Notes under the pieces: generated by a model
The model's input: the letters and a program-made list of their open reading frames with translations, nothing else
What the model was told of the DNA's origin: nothing
The model's database searches: none
Position numbers and translations under genes: made by a program
Assembly: GCA_024742405.1 (NCBI GenBank)
Contig: JANSYP010000006.1
Location: 186,001 to 250,000, forward strand
Direction: 5' to 3'
From: Paracoccaceae bacterium
Lineage (GTDB): Bacteria; Pseudomonadota; Alphaproteobacteria; Rhodobacterales; Rhodobacteraceae
DNA length: 64,000 nucleotides
Shown here: piece by piece, positions 27,301-35,291 of the stretch
Position numbering within the stretch: position 1 is the first letter of the stretch
Layout: each line of letters opens with the position of its first letter

Positions 27301-29088
27301 ATGCACGGTGACGACGGCGAAGAGTATCAGGTTCTGGCGCGGAAGTACCGCCCCTCGACCTTCGCCGATCTGGTGGGTCAGGACGCGATGGTCCGGACCC
27401 TGAAAAACGCCTTTGCCGCCGACCGCATCGCCCAAGCTTTTATCCTCACCGGCATTCGCGGCACCGGCAAGACGACGACCGCCCGGATCATCGCCAAGGG
27501 CATGAACTGCATCGGTCCCGATGGCGAAGGCGGGCCGACGACCAGCCCGTGCGGGGAATGTGATCCATGCCGCGCCATCGCCGAGGGCCGCCATGTCGAT
27601 GTGCTGGAGATGGACGCGGCGAGCCATACCGGCGTCGGCGATATCCGAGAGATCATCGACAGCGTGCGCTACCGGGCGGCCTCGGCACGCTACAAGATCT
27701 ACATCATCGACGAGGTCCACATGCTCTCGACCAGCGCGTTCAACGCGCTGCTCAAGACGCTGGAAGAGCCCCCCGCCCATGTGAAGTTCATCTTTGCCAC
27801 CACCGAGATCCGCAAGGTGCCTGTTACGGTGCTGTCGCGCTGCCAGCGCTTCGACCTGCGCCGGATCGAGCCCGAAGTGATGATGGCCATGCTGCGCCGG
27901 ATCGCCGATGGCGAAAGCGCGCAGATCGACGATGGGGCGCTGGCGCTCATCACCCGCGCCGCCGAAGGCTCGGCCCGTGACGCGACCTCTCTGCTGGACC
28001 AGGCGATCGGGCACGGCGCCGGCGAGACGAACGCCAAAAGCGTGCGCGCGATGCTGGGGCTGGCAGACCGCGGCCGTGTGCTCGACCTCTTCGAGATGAT
28101 CATGGCTGGGGATGCTGCGGGCGCTCTGGCAGAGCTTGGCCGGCAATATGCCGATGGTGCGGACCCGATGGCCGTCATGCGCGATCTGGCAGAGATCACC
28201 CATTGGCTGTCGGTGGCCAAGATCGGGCCTGAGGCGTTGGACGACCCGACCCTGGCGCCCGAGACCCGCACGCGCGGACGAGAACTGGCCGAAAAACTCG
28301 GCATGCGTGCGCTCTCTCGCGCCTGGCAGATGCTGCTCAAGGCGCTGGAGGAAATCGCGGCGGCGCCCAACGCGATGATGGCAGCCGAAATGGCGGTGAT
28401 CCGTCTGACCCATGTCGCCGATCTGCCGACACCGGAGGATCTGGTGCGCAAGCTGGAAAGCAGCGAGGCGCCGCCGGCGAAGCCGTCCGCGCCGCCTCCG
28501 GTACCGAACGGTGGCACCGGTCCGGCCGCCCGCGCAGAGACCCCGCCGCAGCCACCGACGGCTGGATTGCGCCTCGCAGCCTCGGGCGCGGGCGGCGCAG
28601 CGCTCGCCCCGCAGCCGGCCGACCCTTTGGCCGCCTATACTGACTTTGCAGCCGTCGTTGCGCTGATCCGAGCGCGCCGGGACATGAAGCTTGTGATCGA
28701 TGTCGAAGATCACATACGTCTGGTGTCGTACATACCGGGCCGGATCGAGTTTCACGCCGGCCCGCAAGCCCCCGCAGATCTCGCGCAACGTCTGCGGGCC
28801 CGGCTGGAGGCCTGGACCGCCGCCCGCTGGGCCGTGAGCGTCGCGTCCGCACCGAATGAAGCGGAGACACTTTCTGAGACGCGGGCACGCGAAACCGCAG
28901 CGCGCCATGCCACAGCCACGGCCCATCCGCTGGTCGCCGCTGCGATCGAAGCGTTCCCGGGAGCCACGGTTTCGGGCCTGCGCACACCGGAAGAAATCGC
29001 AGACGAAGCACAAACCGCGGCTCAGGCCGCAGCGCTTGAAGTACATGATGATCAGGAGGACGGGTGGGACCCGTTCGAGGACGACTAA
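27301..29088 (+). CDS. dnaX: DNA polymerase III subunits gamma/tau
   Basis: Clamp-loader ATPase that assembles the sliding clamp on primed DNA. The protein is 595 residues. The start of the core (YQVLARKYRPSTFADLVGQ) is diagnostic. Walker A GIRGTGKTTT lies at 51-60, a zinc module uses Cys70, Cys84, Cys87 and Cys90, the DEVH box (IIDEVHML) follows, and the SRC/arginine finger is at VLSRCQRFDLRR. A Pro/Ala-rich linker (about 410-475) precedes the tau-specific C-terminus. The ATG at 27301 has GGAGG upstream. An A-rich frameshift site like that of E. coli is not evident. It heads dnaX-ybaB-recR. Confidence 0.96.
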   Translation: MHGDDGEEYQVLARKYRPSTFADLVGQDAMVRTLKNAFAADRIAQAFILTGIRGTGKTTTARIIAKGMNCIGPDGEGGPTTSPCGECDPCRAIAEGRHVDVLEMDAASHTGVGDIREIIDSVRYRAASARYKIYIIDEVHMLSTSAFNALLKTLEEPPAHVKFIFATTEIRKVPVTVLSRCQRFDLRRIEPEVMMAMLRRIADGESAQIDDGALALITRAAEGSARDATSLLDQAIGHGAGETNAKSVRAMLGLADRGRVLDLFEMIMAGDAAGALAELGRQYADGADPMAVMRDLAEITHWLSVAKIGPEALDDPTLAPETRTRGRELAEKLGMRALSRAWQMLLKALEEIAAAPNAMMAAEMAVIRLTHVADLPTPEDLVRKLESSEAPPAKPSAPPPVPNGGTGPAARAETPPQPPTAGLRLAASGAGGAALAPQPADPLAAYTDFAAVVALIRARRDMKLVIDVEDHIRLVSYIPGRIEFHAGPQAPADLAQRLRARLEAWTAARWAVSVASAPNEAETLSETRARETAARHATATAHPLVAAAIEAFPGATVSGLRTPEEIADEAQTAAQAAALEVHDDQEDGWDPFEDD

Positions 29089-29104
29089 CAAAAGGACGAA
29101 CACG

Positions 29105-29449
29105 ATGCTGAAGGGACTTGGTGGCCTGGGCGACATGGGCAAGATGATGAAAGCCGCGCAGGAAATGCAGGGTAAGATGGCAGAGCTGCAGGAAGAGCTC
29201 GGCCGGACGGTCGTGCTCGGCGAAAGCGGTGCGGGACTGGTCAAGGCGCGCGCCACGGCCAAGGGCGAGCTGACCGGGCTCGATATCGATCCGTCGATCT
29301 TCAATGGCGACGACAAGGAAATGGTCGAGGATCTGATCCTCGCGGCGATCAAGGACGCCCAGGCCAAGGCGCAGGAGAAGACCCAGGACGAGATGCGCAA
29401 GCTGACCGAAGGGATGGGTCTGCCCGCCGACATGAAGCTGCCGTTCTAG
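29105..29449 (+). CDS. ybaB: YbaB/EbfC family nucleoid-associated protein
   Basis: A 114-residue DNA-binding protein that forms tweezer-like dimers. The sequence starts [20 protein letters not shown] and shows the family pattern [13 protein letters not shown]...[28 protein letters not shown]. The gene is between dnaX and recR, the universally conserved position of ybaB. The ATG at 29105 lies 16 bases after the dnaX stop. A longer upstream frame overlapping dnaX is only a shadow. Its role is probably recombination- or nucleoid-related, as in other bacteria. Confidence 0.94.
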   Translation: MLKGLGGLGDMGKMMKAAQEMQGKMAELQEELGRTVVLGESGAGLVKARATAKGELTGLDIDPSIFNGDDKEMVEDLILAAIKDAQAKAQEKTQDEMRKLTEGMGLPADMKLPF

Positions 29450-29465
29450 ACCGGCGCGCGCAGGC

Positions 29466-30062
29466 ATGGCCGGGCCGGATGGCGCTATCGACCATCTGAT
29501 CGCACTGATGGCGAAACTGCCGGGGCTGGGGCCCCGCTCTGCCCGCCGCGCCGTTTTGCACATGATCCGCAAGCGGGCGCTGCTGTTGATCCCGCTGGCC
29601 GACGCGCTCTCCGAAGTCGCGCGCACGGCGCGTACTTGCGTGAACTGCGGCAATGTCGCGACCGCCGATCTCTGCGCGATCTGCAGCGACGACCGGCGTC
29701 AGAACGGTACTCTTTGCGTGGTCGAGGAGGTCGGCGATCTCTGGGCGATGGAACGGGCGGGCGCGTTCAAGGGACGCTACCACGTGTTGGGCGGCACGCT
29801 TTCGGCGCTGGAGGACCGCGGACCCGAGGATCTGGGCCTGTCGCACCTGGCCGAACGGATCGTCGCCGAGCAGGTGAGCGAAGTGATTCTAGCCCTCAAC
29901 GCCACAGTGGACGGCCAGACGACTGCGCATTACATCGCCGGTCTGCTGGAAGACGGGGTCACCGTGACCTCCCTGGCACAGGGCGTGCCGGTGGGCGGAG
30001 AGCTCGACTATCTCGACGACGGTACGATCTCGGCCGCGCTCAAGGCCCGAAAGTCGATCTAG
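29466..30062 (+). CDS. recR: Recombination mediator RecR
   Basis: Component of the RecFOR pathway that loads RecA at gaps. The 198 residues hold an N-terminal helix-hairpin-helix ([17 protein letters not shown]), a zinc finger with Cys58, Cys61, Cys70 and Cys73, and a Toprim domain ([19 protein letters not shown]). Walker-like and C-terminal motifs ([17 protein letters not shown]) are intact. The ATG at 29466 is 16 bases after ybaB, so it is the last gene of the dnaX-ybaB-recR unit. Length is standard. Confidence 0.97.
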   Translation: MAGPDGAIDHLIALMAKLPGLGPRSARRAVLHMIRKRALLLIPLADALSEVARTARTCVNCGNVATADLCAICSDDRRQNGTLCVVEEVGDLWAMERAGAFKGRYHVLGGTLSALEDRGPEDLGLSHLAERIVAEQVSEVILALNATVDGQTTAHYIAGLLEDGVTVTSLAQGVPVGGELDYLDDGTISAALKARKSI

Positions 30063-30632
30063 CGCCGCCGCGCGGCCCACCCGTTCGACCCCGTGACAGC
30101 GCCGCGCACGCCCACGACTGGCCTGTCGCCGCGATTCGAACGCCGGTGACAGCAGATGAAACGCTAGAGACCGGATCCAGGTGGGGGTCGACGGATTTCC
30201 TGCGCCGCCGCCAAACCGTTCGTCCGTCATCTCAACGGTGACGGATCGAATTGCGTCGCCCCATCCTCCGCGACGATGGGTTGGAGAACTGCCGCCCAGT
30301 CGCGCGCCAGCGACCGGCCCTCGAGCTTGCGGCGAAGTTCCATTTCTCCAGTATGGCGGTGACTTGGCCGACCGTCCGATCCTGGGAACAAGCCAGAATC
30401 CCGTAGTGATCCTGTCTGCTCAGCGGCAACGCGCTGGCGTGCGCGTCATGATCGTCCGACAAGAGGACGTGCCGCACAGACAGCCGTTGCGGCAACTCGG
30501 TATTGGCGGTGCGCGGGGCCCTTGTTGTCGGGGCTTGCAGACGAGTCTGTACCAGCTGGCGGTGCCGTCGGGCGTGAGATGGCGTGCCTATGGTAACGGT
30601 CTCGACAGCTACGGGCCTTGGATCGGGCCGGT
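30063..30632 (-). pseudogene. Gene-poor gap with a possible DUF5615-like remnant
   Basis: No intact gene is supported in this 570-base stretch. On the minus strand, about 30300-30500 translates to a segment (LLSDDHDAHASALPLSR, QDHYGILACSQDRTVGQV, then AILEKWNF) resembling the C-terminal half of DUF5615/PIN-like toxins. The upstream half is out of frame or absent, and reading continues into unrelated sequence. I regard it as a decayed toxin-like gene, but the similarity is by eye only and could be coincidental. The rest shows nothing recognisable. Confidence 0.3.
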
Positions 30633-31115
30633 TCAGGGCGGCCAACGCGAGTACTGCGCCCGCTCCCGGCGCAGCGCGTCATACTGCGCGCTTTTGCTCA
30701 ACCTTTGCCCATAAAACAGATCATCACGCGCCCGCCGGCGCAGGCGCCACATTTCCAGGTCCAGTTCCCAGTACTTGCGCCCATGGGCGTAGGCGCGCGA
30801 CAGCTCCGTCTCGCGCGGTGCGCACACCGCCGGAAAGGACAGACCTGCTCGCGCTTGGCGGTAGATGCGCCCCTCGGTGCAGTAGTTGGCGAGGCCCGCG
30901 ACATAGCCCTGCTCCCAAAGCGCGCGATCAAACGTTTCGCATTGGGCATACCGCTTGGTCGGCCCCGATCCCGTGGCCTCGGTACCATCGGCAAACCCGA
31001 CCGCTTCCCAGTCGGACGTCGTGCAGTCTACCGGTGGCGGATTGGAGCAGCCGCCCAGGACCAGCGCCGCGGCAAACGCTGCCGCGGCAAGGTATGCCTC
31101 AGGCCTTGTCGTCAT
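30633..31115 (-). CDS. DUF2799 domain-containing lipoprotein
   Basis: A 160-residue envelope protein. The N-terminal signal with lipobox LVLGGC (lipidated Cys at about residue 22) predicts anchoring in a membrane. The body follows the DUF2799 pattern: DWEAVGFADG, then repeated alternation of GYVAGLANYCT, GRIYRQARAG, and an RAYAHGRKYWELD helix. Function is unknown. The ATG at 31113-31115 lies inside the end of trcR, with a 17-base overlap on the same strand, suggesting translational coupling. The C-terminus is basic (SAQYDALRRERAQ). Confidence 0.8.
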   Translation of the reverse strand: MTTRPEAYLAAAAFAAALVLGGCSNPPPVDCTTSDWEAVGFADGTEATGSGPTKRYAQCETFDRALWEQGYVAGLANYCTEGRIYRQARAGLSFPAVCAPRETELSRAYAHGRKYWELDLEMWRLRRRARDDLFYGQRLSKSAQYDALRRERAQYSRWPP

Positions 31116-31845
31116 CCTCGTCATCCGAGTTCGGGAGGTTGAAGAGGCTGTCGGCATCCACGAGCGTGCTCTCTTCTTCCTTGTCGTCATCGCTGAGCGA
31201 GAACGTCTCCAGCCCGGAAATGGCTGTCGGCACACGTGGTTCGGTTTCCATGGTCAGCGACTGCTCTGTCGAGACCAGCTTGCGCCGCTCATCGTCGGAC
31301 ATCACCGCACCTTCGCGCGCCTTCTTGTCCGCCGCCTTGCGCACAGCTGCGTCGAGCTCGATCTGCTTGCAGAGGCCAAGCGCCACCGGATCGATCGGCT
31401 GGATATTGTTGATATTCCAGTGGGTCCGTTCGCGGATGGTCTGGATCGTCGGCTTGGTGGTGCCGATCAGCTTTGCGATCTGGGCATCGGCAAGCTCCGG
31501 ATGGAACTTCACCAGCCACAGGATCGCCGCGGGGCGGTCCTGCCGCTTGCTGAGCGGCGTGTAGCGCGGGCCCCGGCGCTTTTCCTCGCCTGCGGAAGCG
31601 GGGTTGTACTTGAGCTTGAGCTTGTAGAGCGGGTTTTTCTCGCCCTGATCGATCTCGGATTGCTCCAGCTGGGTGTTGGCGATCGGGTCGAATCCCTTGA
31701 CGCCCGCGGCGACATCGCCGTCGGCGATGCCCTGCACTTCCAGCTCATGCAGCCCGCAGAAATCCGCGATCTGCTTGAAGCTGAGCGTCGTGTTGTCGAC
31801 CAGCCAGACGGCGGTCGCCTTCGCCATGAGAGGCTTGCCTTGCAT
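31099..31845 (-). CDS. trcR: Cell-cycle transcriptional regulator TrcR (DUF1013)
   Basis: A 248-residue DUF1013 protein, conserved across alphaproteobacteria and described as a cell-cycle regulator in Caulobacter relatives. The N-terminal KATAVWLVDNTTLSFKQIADF and a central helix-turn-helix-like region (LADAQIAKLIGTTKPTIQTI) are hallmarks. The acidic C-terminal tail (DDDKEEEST, DDEDDDKA) is typical. The ATG at 31843-31845 has AGGAG 8 bases upstream. It overlaps the DUF2799 lipoprotein gene. Its presence with cckA and CtrA boxes fits a CtrA-pathway theme in this window. Confidence 0.9.
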   Translation of the reverse strand: MQGKPLMAKATAVWLVDNTTLSFKQIADFCGLHELEVQGIADGDVAAGVKGFDPIANTQLEQSEIDQGEKNPLYKLKLKYNPASAGEEKRRGPRYTPLSKRQDRPAAILWLVKFHPELADAQIAKLIGTTKPTIQTIRERTHWNINNIQPIDPVALGLCKQIELDAAVRKAADKKAREGAVMSDDERRKLVSTEQSLTMETEPRVPTAISGLETFSLSDDDKEEESTLVDADSLFNLPNSDDEDDDKA

Positions 31846-31986
31846 GTTCTTATCTCCTGTTCGTCTTACGGCGAGACGGACGTAGCCTGCGCCGTGAAAT
31901 CGGCCGCGCCGGGGCGGCGCAATTCTTCGTTTTGCGGAAGAGTTATTCTCCATATAAGCGCAGCGGCAATCGGAGGAAAGCGAAAG

Positions 31987-32628
31987 ATGCGACAGTTCTG
32001 GGTGGCTTTGGCCACGTGTGCATCGCTTTTGGCGGTCCCGGCGCGGGCCGAGGATGTTGCCGGGCAGTTCGACTACTACGTGCTCGCGCTTTCCTGGACG
32101 CCCAACTGGTGCTTGCGCGAAGGCGACGCGCGCGATGCCGATCAGTGCGATCCTGCGCAGGATCTGGGCTGGACGCTTCACGGCTTGTGGCCGCAATACA
32201 CGCGCGGCTACCCGGCGGAATGCCCGACGAACCAGCCGGGCCCTTCGCGAAACGCCCGCGGGGCGATGGTCGACATCATGGGCAGCGCCGGGCTGGCCCG
32301 CCACCAGTGGCGCAAACATGGGCGCTGCTCGGGCCTCGACGGGGCGGCTTATCTAGCGCTGAGCCGCGAGGCCTATGAGAGCGTGACGCGTCCTGCGGTT
32401 CTGCGCCGACTGGACCGGGAAGTCGCTCTGCCCGCTTCGGTCATCGAAGAGGCGTTTCTGGAGGCCAACCCGACACTGAAGCCGGACATGCTGACCGTGA
32501 CATGCCGGGACGGACAGATCGCTGAAGTACGGATCTGTATGTCCAAGGCGCTGGTGCCCAGATTTTGCGGCGCAGACGTGGCGCGGGACTGCACCCTGGA
32601 CAACGCCCGCTTCTCACCCATCCGATAA
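31987..32628 (+). CDS. Ribonuclease T2 family protein
   Basis: Secreted RNase of 213 residues that cleaves single-stranded RNA by a 2',3'-cyclic phosphate mechanism. A signal peptide ends near residue 21 (AVPARA). Both catalytic segments are intact: CAS1 LHGLWPQ and CAS2 HQWRKHGRC, which provide the two catalytic His residues plus Lys and Glu-type partners. Several Cys residues suit periplasmic disulfides (WCL, QCDPA, CPTN, RCS, CRDG, CGAD, DCT). The ATG at 31987 has GGAGG about 12 bases upstream. It diverges from trcR. A link to the window's CpdB-like nucleotidase (RNA scavenging) is speculation. Confidence 0.92.
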   Translation: MRQFWVALATCASLLAVPARAEDVAGQFDYYVLALSWTPNWCLREGDARDADQCDPAQDLGWTLHGLWPQYTRGYPAECPTNQPGPSRNARGAMVDIMGSAGLARHQWRKHGRCSGLDGAAYLALSREAYESVTRPAVLRRLDREVALPASVIEEAFLEANPTLKPDMLTVTCRDGQIAEVRICMSKALVPRFCGADVARDCTLDNARFSPIR

Positions 32629-32678
32629 GCGCACGACCAGCCTACGAGACCGTCGGCATCCGACCGTTGGTGCAGGGT

Positions 32679-33752
32679 CTATTTCAATGCCGCGCTTGAT
32701 TGGTCTGCGCTGGCGCGTGACATGGGTTTCAAACGTAGTATCGGCTTCTCAAAATACCGGAAGGACAGTGGCGCAATCAGCAAAAGCGCGAGAAGCCCGT
32801 AGGATTGGTTTGGCGGCCACCCGACACCGGGTGCGCGATAAGGCCCTGTGGCCAGGAAGATACCCTGATACATGTAAATGCCGTACGAAATCTGCCCAAT
32901 ATAAACCATTGGTCGTATTTCGAGACTTCGCACGATTCGGGACTCCTGATTGAGGTAGACCCAGCAAATCATCAACGCGATTCCGAACGGCCGCAAATGC
33001 TCTCCGGCCGGTCCGATCAGCGCCGAACAAAAAAACAACAGAACGCCAATACAGCCCGCGACCGGCAAAGCCAGCTGTTCGATCAGGCGCGGCAGATCCG
33101 ACAAGACGATCAGAGCCATCAAGCAACCGAGAGCAATATGCCCTCCGGCAATGAACGACCAGTTCCGCACGCGGTAGAACATATCGAGGTCCGTGAAATT
33201 CAGCAGAATAACCAGCAAAACATGGCTCGTGATGACGAAGCCCAAAACATACAGTGCTAGCCTGGCCTGCAACCTTTGGTAGAATGCGAGAAAGAGAAAT
33301 GGCCATAAAAGGTAGAAATGCTCTTCGACGGCAAGCGACCAGGTATGCCCAAGCGTGGTTGAATAAGCTTCCCTCGGAATGAAGTTGTAGATGTAGAGCG
33401 CCGCATACACCATGGAGGTATCGGAAATATCCGTGTTCAGAAAAAACCTGATTAGCAGAATGAAAAAAATACAGGCGAAGTATACTGGGAAAATACGAAG
33501 AGTTCGCCGGATGTAAAAACTCTTGAGGTCGACATGTCCGGTTTCCCGTTGCTCGTGAACCAGAAGCGATGTAATCAAAAACCCTGAAAGGACAAAGAAA
33601 GCCATCACTCCTGTTTCACCACTGACCAATGGCAGCGCGCGATAGGGAAGCAGATCCAGCCGTGCCAGTCCCAAAAAAACATGCAGATGAGCAAGAACGA
33701 CAAGCGCGATGGAAATCGCGCGTATTCCGTCAAAGCCCTTGATACGTTTCAA
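32679..33752 (-). CDS. Acyltransferase 3 family membrane protein (OafA/YrhL type)
   Basis: An integral membrane protein of 357 residues with about ten helices that O-acylates a surface polysaccharide or lipid. The family start (GFDGIRAISIALVVLAHLHVF, containing the Arg and His implicated in catalysis) is intact. The sequence SLAVEEHFYLLWPFLF is the second conserved motif. The G+C content in this gene and its upstream region appears lower than in neighbours, with many A/T-rich codons, which may indicate later acquisition. No polysaccharide genes flank it, so the target is unknown. It converges with RNase T2. Confidence 0.9.
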   Translation of the reverse strand: MKRIKGFDGIRAISIALVVLAHLHVFLGLARLDLLPYRALPLVSGETGVMAFFVLSGFLITSLLVHEQRETGHVDLKSFYIRRTLRIFPVYFACIFFILLIRFFLNTDISDTSMVYAALYIYNFIPREAYSTTLGHTWSLAVEEHFYLLWPFLFLAFYQRLQARLALYVLGFVITSHVLLVILLNFTDLDMFYRVRNWSFIAGGHIALGCLMALIVLSDLPRLIEQLALPVAGCIGVLLFFCSALIGPAGEHLRPFGIALMICWVYLNQESRIVRSLEIRPMVYIGQISYGIYMYQGIFLATGPYRAPGVGWPPNQSYGLLALLLIAPLSFRYFEKPILRLKPMSRASADQSSAALK

Positions 33753-34194
33753 CGGTGAGTCTCCGTTTACTCACTACCAGGCAGGCAAATACCTGCTGTG
33801 TTCGAACCAACCATTACCCACACGTCGCAAAAAGGAACGCGCGGAGTTCCGGGCAAACTCAGACTCTCACAATATGCGTTGTGGCACACCCGGCGCCGAC
33901 GTCCCAAGATACTTCAGTCAGTCGATTTCACGCGGTTGCCCTCTGCATAAGCAGAATTTCTAGCACCCAAGCGCATATCCGTCAAAAAAGGCACAGGCGA
34001 AAAACGGTGGCGCCGCACGATTTTGACGGCGCAGCTTTGCAAGGTTAACGCGACAACGGTATGATTTTCCTCGCTGCATTCTCAAAAGAGCAGATATTTC
34101 TCTGAAAATCAGCGAATCCTGCATCAATGGTGCCATTCCAGAAAAAATCATGACACTAGATTGCTGAAACATTCGCTTCTGGGATACAGTTCTG
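33753..34194. other. Intergenic region between acyltransferase and OmpA-like genes
   Basis: About 440 bases between divergent genes. No open frame has homology I can recognise, and base composition is relatively A/T-rich. The right end carries the CtrA box listed separately, and I expect the ompA-like promoter between about 34160 and 34230. The acyltransferase promoter should lie near 33755-33850. Nothing else stands out. Confidence 0.5.
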
Positions 34195-34209
34195 TTAACG
34201 TACTGTTAA
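34195..34209 (+). promoter_or_regulatory. CtrA-type box upstream of the OmpA-like gene
   Basis: TTAA (34195-34198), seven bases, TTAA (34206-34209), a perfect TTAA-N7-TTAA element, 26 bases before the ATG at 34236. The flanking bases give GTTAAC and GTTAAT half-sites. It probably overlaps the promoter. Regulation by CtrA is inferred from the consensus. Confidence 0.6.
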
Positions 34210-34235
34210 TCGTTGCCATTTCGAGGATCTGACAG

Positions 34236-35258
34236 ATGCGTCGTCCAATTGCAGTCTTGGCTGGTATCGCTACCGGTGTCGCGGCGGTGAGTCTTGCAGC
34301 CGGCACAGGGTTTCTCCCTAATCCGCTTGCTCAAGACAAGGAGCAGGTCGCTGAAGCAAGCGTAGAGCCGGCCATTCAGACCAACGAATCGGAACCCGAG
34401 GCGGCGACAGTGATCACCGTTGCCGATCAGACCAGCGAACACAGGGCAAATGAAGCGGTGAGTTCCCCGCAAGCCTCAGATCTGGCGGCGCGTCTGGAAG
34501 AAGCCGAAACACGCGAGGCTGCGCTCAAGGCAGAAAAGCAGCGCCTTGAGGATCAAGTCGCCAAACTGGCCGCATTGGAGAAATCGTTGCGCGAGCAGAC
34601 CGATACGCTCACAGCAAAGTCCGATGCGCTGACCGAACGCCAAGCATTTGTCGAGAGCCGCGAGGCAGATCTGGACGCGCGCGAAGAAGACCTTGCTGTT
34701 CGCCTGTCCGAAATAGACGAGGCCGCGCCGCCCGCGCCCCGGATCAGTTCTGCAGATGAGACAGTTCAAGATCTGCCGCAGGAAACCAGCGACGGGGGCG
34801 CGGCTTCGGACAACAACGACGATGCTGATCCCGTTCGCGAGACGGCCGACTCTGGCGCCGCGGTCCCGGTCGAAAGCAGCGAGAAAACCTATCGGACCTT
34901 TTCGGACGGCCCCATTGCAGAGGTTCATTTCGAGCTGAACAGCGCCGAACTCACCCCCGGTGGGCAACTCCGCGCGCAACAAGCCGCGGAACGCGTTTCA
35001 AAAATGAAGGTCGCCAAGATTCGCATTGTCGGCCTGACCGACCGTTCAGGCTCTGACCGCTACAACGACGCGCTTTCCAAGGCTCGGGCCGAGGCTGTCG
35101 CCAGTGTTTTCGTGCAATCGGGGCTTTCGCGCCGGGTGATCGAGGTCGTGGGCATGGGCGAGACCCATTACATGCTGCCGATCTCAACAACAGATGGAAT
35201 CTCGGAGCCTCTGAACCGCTGTGTCGGGATCCTGGTCGAAGAGGCCGTGCCGCTTTAG
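34236..35258 (+). CDS. OmpA-family protein with N-terminal anchor and coiled coil
   Basis: A 340-residue envelope protein. Residues 1-32 are a hydrophobic signal or uncleaved anchor. A charged coiled coil spans about 85-165 (repeated Glu/Lys/Arg/Leu, LEEAETREAALKAEKQRLED). A Pro/Asp-rich linker leads to an OmpA-like peptidoglycan-binding domain (about 225-335, VHFELNSAELTPGGQ then VGLTDRSGSDRYNDALSKARAEAV). The motif normally NRRVEI reads NRCVGI, an Arg to Cys and Glu to Gly change in the peptidoglycan-binding strand. It lacks an N-terminal beta-barrel. A perfect CtrA box in its promoter suggests cell-cycle control. ATG start with an AGGATC-type Shine-Dalgarno. Confidence 0.85.
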   Translation: MRRPIAVLAGIATGVAAVSLAAGTGFLPNPLAQDKEQVAEASVEPAIQTNESEPEAATVITVADQTSEHRANEAVSSPQASDLAARLEEAETREAALKAEKQRLEDQVAKLAALEKSLREQTDTLTAKSDALTERQAFVESREADLDAREEDLAVRLSEIDEAAPPAPRISSADETVQDLPQETSDGGAASDNNDDADPVRETADSGAAVPVESSEKTYRTFSDGPIAEVHFELNSAELTPGGQLRAQQAAERVSKMKVAKIRIVGLTDRSGSDRYNDALSKARAEAVASVFVQSGLSRRVIEVVGMGETHYMLPISTTDGISEPLNRCVGILVEEAVPL

Positions 35259-35291
35259 GCCGCCCTCGTCAAACGCCACAAAGCAGGTATC

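Noticed and set aside
27217-29433. 738-codon open frame opposite dnaX and ybaB
   Set aside because: Shadow of dnaX. The plus-strand frame has all clamp-loader motifs and its own ribosome binding site.
30128-30150. Possible tRNA T-loop remnant (GATTCGAAC)
   Set aside because: The surrounding bases give no acceptor or anticodon arms, so it is a chance match.
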